A stretch of DNA of 64,000 nucleotides from Emydura subglobosa (Eukaryota > Chordata > Testudines > Chelidae), in the NCBI GenBank assembly GCA_007922225.1, contig ML679960.1, positions 2,432,032 to 2,496,031 on the forward strand, written 5' to 3'. The notes under the pieces were generated by a model. The model had not been told where the DNA came from, did not search any database, and saw only the letters and a program-made list of their open reading frames with translations. Of the stretch, positions 10,491 through 22,676 are shown in pieces. Each line of letters opens with the position of its first letter. The stretch's first letter is position 1. The translations under genes and the position numbers were made by a program.

Positions 10491-11520
10491 TTGAACTGGG
10501 AGAAGCAGGCCTGTTCAACCCAGGTTCAGTGGGTGCTCCTGGAGAGCAGAAAGCCATCAACCACATCGGCCTATAGGGCCAAATGGAAGCGCTTCGCCTG
10601 CTGGGTGACCGAACGTGGCGTGTCCCCGACGAAGTCATTGATTCCTACAATCCTGGAGTATCTGCTCCATTTGAAACAAGAGGGATTGGCCTTCTCGTCA
10701 GTCAAGGTCCATGTAGCGGCCATATCTGCTTTCCACCCCTTGGTGGAAGGTAGAACAGTTTTCTCTCATGGAATGAAAACTAGGTCCCTCAAAGGGCTGG
10801 AACAGCTTTTCCCACTGATAAAGGAGTCTTTTCCTCAGTGGGACTTAAACTTGGTCCTTTCCAGACTTGCTGGACCACCCTTTGAGCCCATAGCCTCGTG
10901 CTCCCTTACATACCTGTCATGGAAGGTTGTCTTCCTGGTTGCTATCACGTCCGCCAGAGGAGTGTCGGAGATCAGGGCTTTAACATCGGAGCCACCATAC
11001 ACAGTGTTCTTCAAGGAGAAGGTCCAGCTATGACCGCATCTGGCCTTTTTGCCTAAGGTGGTCTCCCATTTTCACCTGAATCAGGAGATCTTCCTGCCTG
11101 TTTTCTGCCCCAAGCTACACAATTCCAGTGATGAGAGATGTTTGCACACTCTCAACGTGAGGAGGTCCCTGGCATTTTATATCAACAGGACTAAGTTCTT
11201 TCGTCACTCTACTTAACTCTTCATGGCGGTTGCAGACTGGATGAAGGCCTTACCGGTTTCCTCGCAGTATCTTTTGAGATGGATCACGGCCTGCATCCAG
11301 GCCTGTTATGAGCAGATGGGAACCACACCTCCGGTGTCCTTGACAGCCCACTCGATGAGGAGGCAGGCATGATTTGGGGCCTTCCAGGCGCACATTCCTA
11401 TATTGGACATCTGCAGGGCAGCTACCTGGTCATCAGTGCATATCTTCGTGTCCTACTATGTTCTGATGCAGCAAGCCCGGGACGACGCTAGCTTCGGTAA
11501 AGCAGTGCTTCAAAGGTTAC
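10491..11520 (+). pseudogene. DIRS tyrosine recombinase with three in-frame stops
   Basis: The enzyme would insert the circular DNA copy into the genome. The N-terminal core-binding part is open from 10491 (AYRAKWKRFACWVTERG). The first catalytic arginine region reads TSARGVSEIRAL around 10950-10980. The frame stops at 11031. Beyond it, in the same reading frame, the H-x-x-R box appears as HSMRR near 11348-11362, and the tyrosine region SVHIFVSYY lies near 11435-11460. Further stops lie near 11214 and 11370. The catalytic Arg, His-x-x-Arg and Tyr positions are therefore all still visible, but the protein is interrupted. Confidence 0.8.
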
Positions 11521-11568
11521 AACCCTGAACTCCTGCCTGCCTCCATAGATACTGCTGATGCGTCACCT

Positions 11569-11880
11569 AAATTAGGAGTGGACATGAACAAGTACTTGAA
11601 GAAGAAAGAATGATTACTTACCTCTATTCCACACCCGCCCTCCTTCCCCTCAGTCAGAGTTCCAGCAAGAAGGAACTGAGAGGGAGGGGGAGCTGGTGGC
11701 ACCTATATGCGGGCACATGTGGATGCTGCTGCAGGGGGGCTAGAGCCGGCTGGTATGAATACCATTAAGGGAAAAGTTTCTAGCACCAATGCATGTGGCA
11801 AGCACACACACCTAAATTGGGAATGGACATGAGCAACACATCTTGAAGAACAACAGTTACAAGGTAAATAACCGTTCTTT
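11569..11880. repeat. Internal complementary region and right inverted repeat of DIRS copy 3
   Basis: The stretch 11569-11650 joins a piece complementary to the left outer end (around AAGTACTTGAAGAAGAAAG) to a short piece complementary to the right outer end (ATTACTTACC). Compared with the equivalent stretch at 5990-6050, about 40 bases are missing here. The stretch 11655-11880 is the right inverted repeat, ending around GAAGAACAACAGTTACAAGG with a possible extension to 11880. Confidence 0.7.
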
Positions 11881-14800
11881 TTAGTACCTGTCTGTTGAGT
11901 TTCTGTTGTGCAAAATATGTACTCCTGGTATGTTTTTTGACCAAAGTCATCCTCAGTACAAATTTCAAAATACCGATACTTGACTGGATTAAAATGTACA
12001 GGCACAATGTTTTTGAGAATTTGACTAAGTGTCATCGAGAAGCTGGGTTATTAATCCTTCATTTTAATCAACCAGTTGAATGAGCCATGAGACTGAAGGT
12101 GTTTGCAGAAATTTCAAAGAGCCTTAAAGAGAAACAGCTTTGACTATGATGGCAATAAATAAGTTACTAGCACAATCATGTCTGCTCTTCCATTTCAATA
12201 GACAAAGTTTCTTTCATTTGCAGACACATTTGATTTTGAAGAATTAGAAGGAATAGATTTTTGCATTTATTTTATGAGGAGGCATGAAAGCTTTCTATCT
12301 TGCTACTTAATGGACCTTGAAAACATTGACATTTTATTTAGAGAAACTCATACACAGATGTTTGCAGTATTGATCAGTAGCGTTAATGTTACATTTGAAC
12401 AATCATTCAGGTGTTGGGTTCCAATGCTGATAGCAGAGGACGAGGGAGGATTCCACTGCTGATGGCAGAGGATGCGGGACGGATAAAGCACAACAACCAA
12501 TATGATTGCAAGCAGAATCGTTTATTCCCTCTTGTTCTCCAGCTTATATACCCTTTTATCATCTTTGCATACAATGGTCACACAATTTCTGATTGGCTAT
12601 TATATGATTTCACCTACTTCACACGGGAACAGCTTACATATTACTGGTAGCATCTTAGCTCACACAACTATCTTGTTTATGACCTTGAATACTTTCTACT
12701 ATCTAGTGGATAGCGGCCAAGTCCCGGGAACTCGCCGCCAGTGAGGCGCCTGAGTGAAAGTGGCCACCTTCCAGCTCCCTGTAGGCAGCCTCACTTGACC
12801 CGGTGTCCAGCACCAGGCCTGCTGTAAGTGTCCACTTAGGTAGCCATCAGGTCAGGGTACAAATAATACACTCCCACAATTCAGGGAGTTTAGCAGTATG
12901 AAGAATAAAAATTTATACCTAGTCAGCTTTATAAAAGCTACTTTATCAGATGTTCCGCCCACCTGCCAGATGTTGCAAACTTCGAGGATGACAGGCTGGC
13001 CCCGCTAGAAGTGGGGTTTTGTTTTCTTTGAGTTTCAGTGGGATCAGGATTTTATCCAGTGTAAATAAGGAAGACTACAACTCGTTGATTTTACCCCAAT
13101 TTCTAGCTGTGGTGAGCTTAGCTGATGAAAATCACTGCTTTCTTATCTACACATCAGGTTTGCATCAGTGTGTTGGGAAGAATAAATGGGATTCTACAGG
13201 AGACACCTAATCCTCCTGTCAACAATTAAAAAGGTAAGTGTCTAGGTCTCCCTTCTGTATCTAATCACTGGAGTAGTTAAGTGAATAAAATATCAAAGAC
13301 CCCAAATAAAGTTATACAAGGAACAATTTATTTCATGGATGCACAACAAACAAGGGATCACTCGGGCATTTAACAAGGCAGAGCTTAAATCCAGGTTCTT
13401 TCCCAAATTAAAACCCAACTACCCAGGCCCAAGGTCAATGTGAAGTGCTTAAGATCTTTCTTCACTCTTCCAGGGCGCTGTTCACAACCCCCCAGGATGA
13501 CGAACCAGGAACTCAGGATCCGATGATGTACTGCAGGTAGGTAAGCTGATCTTCTGTGTGGGAGCTATCTGTGATGCTCTTGTAGAGGCTCCTCCTCTTC
13601 TCTCTGCTGCTCCTATGCACAACGTCACCTAGCTGCCTCTAGGACGGACAGCCCCGAACTGTCCGACTTGCCAAAATTTATAGACTCCAGTTGCTGGGCA
13701 AATCACACTCCTTCCTGCCTTTTCTTTCCTGCTTTTACCCAAAAAGTGTAGGAACAACTGAGGAAGAAGACCTCCAAGATGGAGTCTCAGTTGTCCTTTC
13801 ACCTATCCAAAATGGCGATGACCTTATTTACAGCTATTAATTAACATTACAAAATAGGGGAATTTTACTAACAATGGATAAGGAATATAAACATATGTAT
13901 TTATTCCTGTGATGTTGGCCTTCAGGGGAGCAATGCTGAGATAGCTTAAACAGGGCAAACTGCAAAGAATGGGGCAGGCAAAGCCCTAAATACTGGTGGG
14001 TTTTCTTCTATAAGATATACCAAGCCAGCAACAAACAGGTTCTGATGACCTCACTGGTCATTCAGTAGACAAAACACAGTTACATTAAAACTATCCAGCC
14101 CTTTGGCTAGCCCCCAGACAGCCAAGTCAAATATGACTGAAAAAAGTTTACTGAAAAAAGTTCTACCAATCCCAAAGGATCAGACACATTACCAAGGTCA
14201 ATGAATAGATCAGATTTTATCCAAATACATGCTTAAAACCAGTGCTTATAAACTAAACTAACATTTATTTAAAAAAAGGAAAGAGAGTAATGGTTAAAAG
14301 GTCAGTATACATACACAGATGAAAACAAAGATCTTAGGTCAGTTTCAAAGTAGAGATAACTGAATTGCAAAGTCTCTGAAATTAGCCAAACACCTTGGGA
14401 GTCATCAGTCCTTCTTTAGAGCTTCTTTGTTAGAAATCCAGCCAGAGAAATGAAGACTAAATAGTCCATGTGCAGAGTTTGTTCAAATTCTCCTATGAAG
14501 GCGATTCTAGGCTGGTGCTAGGATCTCAATCTTGCGATCCAAACTTTCCCTGCCGAACTTGGACAGATTTGAGATAAAAAGGATCTGTCCACTAGAATCT
14601 TTTATAGATCTGTGCAGGCTGACTGATATTTTCTTAACAGCAGGTGCCTCCTTGAACAATTAATAGACGATTACTTGAGACTCTGAAGTATCATCTCCTA
14701 TGCCCTGTGTACACCGGTAACTAGGTATATTAGCACAAGGTAATTGGCCATTTACAACCATTTACAGGTATTCACAATTTAAACTTCAAAGAGAAATACA

Positions 14801-16299
14801 AACAATAGTATTGTTACATTCAAAGTTCCATCTAAATGTTCATATATTGCTTTTGAACTCTTAATCAATAGAACAGTGATAGACAGGGAAGCAGTTTATC
14901 TACACTGCTAACCTCTAACAACAGATATGTAAACAACATCAAATAACTACCAACAGTACACTTGCAGATCAAAGTTCTAGTCTGCTTATGAGGAATGACC
15001 CTCACTACCATTGTATTTTCCTATAATATATCTTTAAAGGTCAGATTTGGGCCATGCAATTTATAAGGTTGCTTGACCTAACGTCACATACACAAGTGCA
15101 GTTACATTAGCTGTTGGCCACTAATGAGTGAAACCTGAAATATGAGAGACTATTTTACTCATGCACCATACTCCTTTTTTCGTTCACAGATGTCTCCTTC
15201 CCCTTCTACTTCATGTTACTAGGCAGTTCTGTAAATTTTATCACTTCTAGAAGCATAAAAAGAATCTCACTCACTCTCCATTTTAACTTTTTTAGAATAA
15301 ACATTTTCACCCACACTGAAAATTGAGATTAATATTAATATAAGTCAAAAAACTTTGATATATATGCTTTGTTCATGTAATTTTTCAAAGGGTTACAGAA
15401 GTTGGAAAGAAATTAAAACCAACAAAACCTGATCAAACAAACAAACAAACAAAAAAGGATTAACTTCCCCCTTCCTTTTTTCCCCTCCCCCCAAAAATAA
15501 TAAAAACCCCAGACTTTTTATACCCCGTGAAGTTAACATACCATATTAAAAAAAAAAAGACATAAATCACTGACTTGAGAAATACTCATGAACATCGTGT
15601 ATAATCTGTGTGAGTGCCATGTGTTTTGCTCATAGGTTTTTCATAGAGCTTCGATATACATAAAGAAAAATATGAAAGAGACATAGCTGTATACTTTCCT
15701 ATAGTCTTGTGTTGTTGTTTTTTAAAAACACTTTATTATTTCAGATAGAAATGTTAACTATAAAGGAAACATCGAGGAAGAGCTGCCAGACATTGCAATT
15801 TGGTTTACCAAGATAATTATATTTAGTTCTTTAATGTTTAGTTCTGCGGGTCTTCTATGCTTTAAGGAAAGCAAACATTTGGTCTTGATTATTCCAGTCT
15901 ATGGGCCTTTGTGTGGTGGTTTCAGGCCCCCCTGCTCCTTCATCATGAGAATTTCAGCAATTAAATGCCATTTAAATCCTTCTGAGCTGCTGCTGGTTGT
16001 AGTTATTATACCCACACAATCATTTAAATAGCATTAAAGATGTGACACAAATAGACAACGGCTAGAACTATCGAAGGCAAAGGCTGACACTGAGTCTCTT
16101 GCTGCCATGGCGTAAGTGTTAAGGATAGAAGCTAAATTTTTGTATTTTCTGGCTTTTTAGCTATATGAGAACCACAACTTAATTTTAATCCTCCTGTTTT
16201 TGTGTTGAAGAAGAGGTAGAGGATTCTGCTTGAGTGAAACACCCAACAATAGAAAATCACCTTTACAAAGATCCAAAACTTGTAGAAGTGATATGTGAG
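11881..16299. other. Intergenic stretch with LTR-like fragments, no gene seen
   Basis: No host exon is recognisable. Three stretches look like pieces of long terminal repeats lying antisense, judged by repeat-like texture and TTTATT poly-A-signal complements: about 12400-12880, 13300-13870 and 14010-14760. I could not name their families or find paired TG...CA ends. There is an AAAC run at about 15435-15456 and A- and T-rich runs nearby. The remainder (14760-16299) shows nothing recognisable. Confidence 0.45.
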
Positions 16300-16504
16300 A
16301 GAGCAGAGTGACGTTGTCACTAAGACAATGCTGCCAGTGTGAGCAGTATCATCAACACCACCATCGGTGAGTGCTCGGTAAGGCAAAATCCCCGATCCCC
16401 TCTGGACCAACCCACCGACAACCACCATCGGCACAGCTTTGGTGGTACCACAAGAGTTCTGACACTTAGGAGAACTCACGGTATCTGATATAGCAGACTC
16501 TCTC

Positions 16505-17860
16505 TTGCTCGGTGCCAAGGCTTTGGTACCGAGTCTTCTTTGGTCACAGGAATCTTCACTGGCACTGTGTCACACACCACCATTCTCCAGTGGTGACTCA
16601 GATAGTGAGCTGGAGGAGGTAGTCTCTCATCGTTCCTCCCACGCTGCTTATGGTGCCCACTATCAACTGGGGCTCCCCGGTTATACCTCCTGCCTGCTCC
16701 TCAACCACCATGGTTGGGCCAGCCATCTGTGCCACCACTGGGACCTGTCCCACTGCTTCAGTGGCCCTACTGGGATCCCTGGGTGACATATAGGCTTCAG
16801 ACCTCCTGGGCATCCAGCATGACTGTCTCTGAGCCCTCAAGAAACTCTCCCATAGCCACAGCATTCAGAACCTCCAGAGGAGATTATGTAGGAACAGGAG
16901 AGTGGATTAGAGGAGGAAGTCATGCCAAAGACCAACTTCTTCCTTCCCAGATGAGGCAGTGATGCCCCCTCCACCATCCTTAGCCAACAATTTCAGGCTA
17001 TTTCAGGATCTGGCGAAAAGGGTAGCAGACACAATGCAGAAACCCCTCAAGGGGGTAAAAGATACCCATCATTAGCTCTTGGTATCTAGTACTTCTCCTC
17101 TGCCTCCAAAATAGATATCCCCATCAGTGAGACCCTTCTGAATCCGGCCAAGACGATATGGCAAACCCTGACATTGGTCACGCCTACCAGTAAGCAGACT
17201 GATAAGAAATATTTTATCTCAGTAGGGATTCAGAATTTCTTTTTTCTCATCCCTCCCCCCCAATTCTATTATTGTAGATGCCATAAACTCCCAGCCGCCA
17301 ACACCAACAGAGATCCACCCCCTACAATAGGGATTGGAAATGCCTCAACCTCGTTAGAGAAAGACCTATTTCTCTGCCACATTGCAATTTTGAATTGCAA
17401 ACTATCAAGCTTTAACAGCAAAGTATGACTATGTCAACTATACAAAGCTCAACACCTCTATTGATTAGCTTTCAGAGTTCCCATGATCAGTTTTGGGCCA
17501 TTGTCAGTGAGGGAGAACTTGGGGCCAAGACGGACAACTTGGGGCCAATCAGTGCTTGATGCAGCTGACACAACAATCTGGTCCATCTTCACTGTGGTGG
17601 TTATGCGTTGAGCATCCTGGTTGCACCTTTCTGGCTTCCCTAAGGAAGTACAGACCACCGTAGAAGACCTTCCCTTCGAAGATATCAGATTGTTTGCTGA
17701 GAAGACTGATGCCTCCCTCCATACTCTTAAAGACTCCAGGGCCACTTTCTGTTCATTAGGGCTTTATACTCCTGGACAAAAAAGGAAGTTTGGCCCCCAA
17801 CCTCAGTATAAATCCTGCACTTGCATTTTTTAACCCAACGCTCATATAAGCCGCAGAGAG
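16505..17860 (+). pseudogene. DIRS gag-like remnant (copy 4)
   Basis: Pieces in changing frames. The stretch 16505-16786 is Ser/Tyr-rich, with an acidic segment GDSDSELEEVV. Around 16990 the text FQDLAKRVADTMQ matches the capsid-like start seen at 4990 and 8490. The open stretch 17621-17833 (SGFPKEVQTTVEDLPFED, then KDSRATFCSLGLYTPGQKRK) resembles the C-terminal gag region of vertebrate DIRS elements. Many stops are present. Confidence 0.6.
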
Positions 17861-17935
17861 AGAAAATTCAGGCTCTCTAAATGGAAACCATCAGGACCAC
17901 AGCTTTCCACATAACAATCTCATCTACCTCAAAAC

Positions 17936-18660
17936 ATGAGTTTTGATGTGTTGGTCGAGGCATTGACAGACCACTTCCCTCAACACCAACTGCAGCTGAC
18001 CAACCTATCACACCCATTTGAGTGCTGCCTTGCTTCATTCCACAACAACTGGGAACATATGACATTGGATCAAAGGGTGCCGGAAATCATCTGCAATAGG
18101 TACTCCATTCACTTCACCTCTCTGTCCTCCCCTCCACTCAAAACCCTTACCCATCACTCTTCAGGGACCCTTCTCATGAGAGTTTATTATGGCAAAAATA
18201 GATTTCCTTCTCTGTCTAGGAGCCATAGAACCAGTACCTCAACATCTGTGAGGCAAAGGCTTTTATTCTTGTTATTTCCTGATACCCAAGAAGAAGGGAC
18301 GTTGGAGACACATACTGGACCTCAGAACTCTGAACAAATTTGTCAAAGCTCAAAAATTCAGGTTGATCACACTAAGCAGTGATTCTTCTATCTTTGGTCC
18401 AGGGACATTTATTTTTGGTCCTCGACCTCCAGGATGCCTATTTCCACACATCGATCCTGCCTTCCCACAGACGATTTCTCAGATTTACACTGGGCCAGGT
18501 CCATTAACAATACAGAGTCCTCCCCTTTAGCCTTTCATCAACTCTGAGAGTATTCTCCAAGGTCCTCTCTGTGGTGTGGGCTCACCTACACTCCCAGGAG
18601 ATCATGATCTACCCCTACCTGGATGATTGTCTCCTCAGAGCCCACTCCTTTGATGAGGCC
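17936..18660 (+). pseudogene. DIRS reverse transcriptase remnant (copy 4)
   Basis: The leader region near 18058 reads MTLDQRVPEIICNRY, equivalent to AKITLDRWVLGII at 5287. Later pieces in other frames cover the finger and palm regions. At 18609-18640 the catalytic box reads YLDD, so this oldest copy keeps the aspartates that the three younger copies have lost. Downstream sequence for RNase H is short and degraded. Not functional overall. Confidence 0.65.
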
Positions 18661-18879
18661 TACTCCCCGTACTGGTAGAAAAATCCAGCAAATGTCTGCA
18701 CAGGGATCCCTTTCTTGCAACCTTCCCCATTGTTCCTCCTCACCACGGATGCCTCCCCCATAGAATGGGGCGCACATCTAAACAATCTTACTACACAGGG
18801 CAAACGGTCATCCATGGAAATATCTCTTCACATCAACTTCCTCAGTTGATGGGCCTTCCATATTTAGCTATCCAACCTC

Positions 18880-20260
18880 TGCTAGATTGCTCTGAGGCTT
18901 ACTGAACACCTTCCCTACCATTAGAGAACCCACACCGATCTGGGATCTCAACTTAGTCCTTTCAGCTCTTACCAAACCACCGTTTGAACCTCTGGCCACT
19001 TGCCCACTAACCGACCTATCAATGAAGGTAATCTTCCTGGTGGCTGTCACCTTTGCCTGACCAGTCGGCGAACTGGCGACCATGATGTTGATCCTCCACA
19101 GAGACAGTCTCCCTATGACTTCACTCAAAATTCCTTCCCAAGGTGGCCTCACTATTCCACTTCAGCCAGGTCATCCATCTCTCCATTTTTTACCCCAAAC
19201 CTCACTCCTCCACCAGGGAACATGCCCTGCACTTCCTCAACATCCATCATGCTCTAGCCTTCTACTTTCATTGTATCCACACATTCCAAGTGTTGCCTAG
19301 ACCAATGGTTCCCAACTGGAGGGGCAGGACCCACTTGGGGGGTTCCAAAGATTACAGGGGGTCCATGAGGCTTCAGAAATATTGAGATCATTTAGCCCCC
19401 CAAGCACCACGCCAGGCGCAACAGCCTCGAGCCCTGCATCAGCCAGGGCGGAGGAGCAGCCCCACCCGGAGCTCCACACTGGCCAGGTGGAGAAGCAGCC
19501 TCGAACTCCGGGCCGGCCGGAGTGGAGGAGCAGTTCCCCCTGTCCCGCACTGGCTGGGTGTCCGGCCAGAGAGCAGTAGCCCCATTCCAGTGGGAGCCTG
19601 GAGCAGCCCCAGCCAATCCACCAGGGCCCACCTCCATTGCCGTCAGTCCATGAGGTCCTGGAAGAGGGGAGCCACACAAGGTGGGGAAGGTTTAGCTTCT
19701 TACTCTCGTAAGAGTAATTTATTACTATTATGTAATGTAATGTTGTTGTTATGATTATATGTGTTTATAAGGGTTACATGTGTTTATGGCCAGTGAGAGG
19801 GCGGGGTGGGGAGGTGCGTGTTTACCTAGTGTTAACTACTGGGGCTTTCACTCCAAAAGGTTGGGAACCACTGGCCTAGATTCTTCGTCATGATAATGGA
19901 ACACCTGCAAGGACTGCACACTCTCCTCTAAGTGGATTGTCCGCTGGATCACGGAGTATTACTCTCGCCCTCGCATCCTGCTACCGCCTAGCATCAGGCA
20001 CTCCACACAGAACTCCACATAGGCTCAAGCAGCCACATCTGCCTTTCTTGCCCATGTCCCATGGCAAGACATTTGCAAGGCCACAATCAGGGCCTCCATT
20101 CACACAATCACGGTGCATGACACCATAGCTAACTCATTGTCTACCGATACACCTGTAGGCCGCACAGTACTACATACTCTCACATCCACAAAGCCCTAGC
20201 ATCCACTTCCATACTGATGACTACTAGCTGTGCTACCCACATCATAGGTTCTAGTACTTG
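18880..20260 (+). pseudogene. DIRS tyrosine recombinase remnant split by a hAT insertion
   Basis: Before the insertion the sequence around 18940-19290 resembles the recombinase segment at 10845-11195. After it (19874-20130) the match resumes with text equivalent to 11210-11380, including the region where the second catalytic box would lie. Stops are frequent. The two halves fit together across 19303-19873, which dates the hAT insertion after the DIRS insertion. Confidence 0.65.
19303..19873. mobile_element. Non-autonomous hAT DNA transposon with 8-bp target duplication
   Basis: The element starts CAATGGTTCCCAAC and ends GTTGGGAACCACTG, imperfect inverted terminal repeats of the hAT type. It is flanked by GCCTAGAC (19295-19302) and GCCTAGAT (19874-19881), an 8-bp target duplication matching at 7 of 8 positions. 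The 571-base interior is GC-rich in its first half and encodes no transposase. The open frames inside (both strands) are low-complexity Ala/Pro/Gly translations and not genes. It needed a transposase supplied from elsewhere. Confidence 0.88.
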
Positions 20261-20924
20261 AAGAAAAAAGTGAGGTTATTTACTGAAATTGATGGTTCTT
20301 CGAGATGAGTGGTCCCTATCTGGATTCCCCCTCTTGCCCTCCTCGCCCCATCCTCTAACAGGCTCAGTGCCCGTTAGTATGAGGAAACTGAAGAGGCGTC
20401 GACCCACGCAGCTGCAGGAGACCTCGGACGTGCCATATGGACGACATGAGGAATGCACGCGGGTTGATGAACACTGCTTTGAACAGTTCTGGTTCTGGCA
20501 CATATGTGCACCCATGTCTGGAATCCAGATAGTGACCACACATCTTGAAGAAACATCAGTTACAGAAATCTCCCTTTTCATTGCTATTTAAAGTCAGTTT
20601 CTAATTTATTATTTGTTGTATTGTAACACCCCTAGAGACCCAGGCAAGAGCAGTATTAGCTCACAGGGCCTTGCCCTATTACGATGTTCCAAAAGTTAAA
20701 GTTTCTATTCCTAGTTTGGTGAACTACAAAAGTAAGTAGCCTAAATGATAGAAAATAATCTAGATTTTTCTACAATTGTTTCAATTGTTGTATTCAAGAG
20801 TTTGTAACAAAGTAAGAATATACATTATAATTTTAAATCTAACCAGTGTCGCTTAAGTGAATTGACAAAAGAACATGTTAGTATTAGAGGTGAGTGAGTC
20901 TAATATTTCCTTGTTTTCTTTCTT

Positions 20925-21228
20925 TATATAGGAATTAGATACAATGCTCCTGTCAGCTAATTTCTAAATTATTATTTTAAGAAAACCCAACCTAGAGTAG
21001 CCCCTGAAATCAAGGTTAAAGTTGTGCCCTCCTTCTAACCCCCCCAAATTTGAAGTGGTGCCCTGTTTAGGATGCATAGGGGTCACATTTTGAAGCTTTC
21101 TCCACAGCCACAATGGCTAGAAACTTACTTTTCTTTAAGAATGTATGCCGAAATTGTCCCATATCCACTTGACTTCAGGAACTGGGGCTTAAGGAAAGCA
21201 ATAATTATCATGAGAGTTGGCAACACTA
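20925..21228 (+). repeat. Non-autonomous repeat ending in GAGAGTTGGCAACA (copy 1)
   Basis: Shares with 23328-23628 the blocks TTTCTCCACAGCC, TGACTTCAGGAACTGGGGCT and ATAATTATCATGAGAGTTGG. The right end, read in reverse, begins close to TGTTGCCAACTCTCATGAT. The left end is not clear. Probably a short hAT-like derivative. The family name is not known to me. Confidence 0.5.
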
Positions 21229-22533
21229 TAACAGCCCCGTGTGTGGACTATGGGACTGTGACCTCAAAGATTCTTAGTTCGCATTAATGTAATCCTGTTT
21301 GAAGAGGACTATGTTAATGCCAACAAGAAACCTTTTAGTTTGTCCCTGCAGCATTCACCTTGGCGTGCACTGCTATTCATACCCTTGTGGTCTGAACTGT
21401 GGGCCACAGAAGACAATCCCTGAGCTCTTTAGGTCAAAATGACCACTGCGCAAGCAGACACAACTCAGTTCATTTCAGTAAGAGTTGTACCCACTTATAC
21501 CAGCGTTGAGTTTGTTCTCCCATCTTAAAAACAGCCAAAACTGCATTTTGTGTGTGTGTGTCTGTCTTAAAACCAGAAACCCAACATTCCTTGGCTATTT
21601 TCCATGTTGCTTCAGCTTAAAATAATTTACAATTTGTCTACCAGCTCTTGTAAATAGGTTCTAATGGAAATGCTAACAGCATTATTTCTGGCATTGTTAC
21701 AATAATAATCCTATTGTTAGAGTGGAATCTCAGTCAGGGGTAATTCTGAATAAACCAGTGAGTCAATGAATGGTGCATTCAAATAACAATTTTCTTCCTG
21801 GGATTGCTCAGTGCAAATGTATAACTGGACCCACGTGCAACCTCATTACATCTCTCCTTGGATAGAATAGTCAAGGGTGGCATTGGCAGTTCTAGTAGTG
21901 AGCATGGTGTAGTAGGCTATGTATAGTGTAATGGAATTTGTGGGGGACCTGGCCAGCTAATGGGTCACAACACAGAACACTTACAGGAAATTACTTTGAT
22001 TGCAATATTAACCTTCTCTTGATGCTCAAAGGTACTTTAAGATGCTGACTCACACATGCTCCACATTTCAAAAATGGCCAGAAATCCTCTTTTGCAGCTG
22101 CGGCTTGAGGCTGTTCATATTTTATTCATAACTTTGTCTCATACTTTTCATCCTGAAAGTTCCCAAGATGTTTTACATACTATGGATCCAGTTAGCCTGA
22201 TCTCCAAGAAAAAGGGGTATATAATACATGTCTATGCCACTTGATTTCCCCTGTGTACCAGCAAGGCTCACCCCAAGGATGGAGAGGCAATTTTTCTGGT
22301 CATTGCCCTTCACTGTGTGTGTTTTTGCCAGGGAGAGCATGCCCAGGAACTGTAAAGACACCCCCCATGTTAGACTAACTTTCTCCACCTCATGGGCTTT
22401 TAAACCACCCCATCCCCACCCCCTCCAGCGCTCAATTCAAAGGCCAAGCCGAAAACTCACAAACTCTCCATTCCTTTTAAAAGTAATATGAAAAGATAAA
22501 GCACCATGTAATCTTGCTGTGTCCTGCCTGACA

Positions 22534-22577
22534 CCCCCCCCCCCCCCCCCCCCGGGGGGCTTTTTTTTTTTTCCCCC
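22534..22577. repeat. Homopolymer cluster C20-G6-C-T12-C5
   Basis: A run of about 20 C, then 6 G, one C, 12 T and 5 C. Such a block is hard to sequence and assemble, so the exact lengths are unreliable. No gene overlaps it. Confidence 0.85.
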
Positions 22578-22656
22578 TATACCCCCTGAGCGCTTCTGCC
22601 CCCCCCACAAAAATGACAACATCATATGGATTATCAAGGAAGGTGACTTTTAAATT

Positions 22657-22676
22657 TCTCTCTCTCTCTCTCTCTT
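22657..22676. repeat. TC dinucleotide microsatellite
   Basis: About ten TC units. A simple sequence repeat with no sign of a nearby gene. Confidence 0.9.

Larger units (their letters stand above)
6784..11880 (+). mobile_element. DIRS-type retrotransposon, near full length (copy 3)
   Basis: A 5.1-kb tyrosine-recombinase retrotransposon with all expected parts in order: left inverted repeat, gag, reverse transcriptase with RNase H, tyrosine recombinase, internal complementary region and right inverted repeat. DIRS elements integrate through a recombinase instead of an integrase, so no target duplication is expected, and I saw none. Each gene carries stops or frame changes, so the copy looks inactive. 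It is clearly younger than the copy at 16300-20575, because the protein motifs are readable over long stretches. The outer end positions are good to about 30 bases. Confidence 0.88.
16300..20575 (+). mobile_element. Old DIRS-type retrotransposon of a second subfamily (copy 4)
   Basis: A more decayed plus-strand DIRS copy. It holds gag-like pieces (16505-17860), reverse transcriptase pieces (17936-18660) and recombinase pieces (18880-20260). The 3' region near 20250-20575 resembles the internal complementary region plus right repeat. Its terminal sequence (GAGATGAGTGGTCCCTATCTGG) differs from that of the other three copies (GATGTGTTGCTCATGTCC), which marks another subfamily. The left terminal repeat is not recognisable, so the left boundary is approximate. 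The copy is interrupted by a hAT element at 19303-19873. Confidence 0.75.

Noticed and set aside
19297..19679. Overlapping frames of 60-126 codons on both strands, Ala/Gly/Pro rich
   Set aside because: They lie inside the GC-rich interior of the hAT element at 19303-19873, have no family resemblance, and all frames are open because of base composition.
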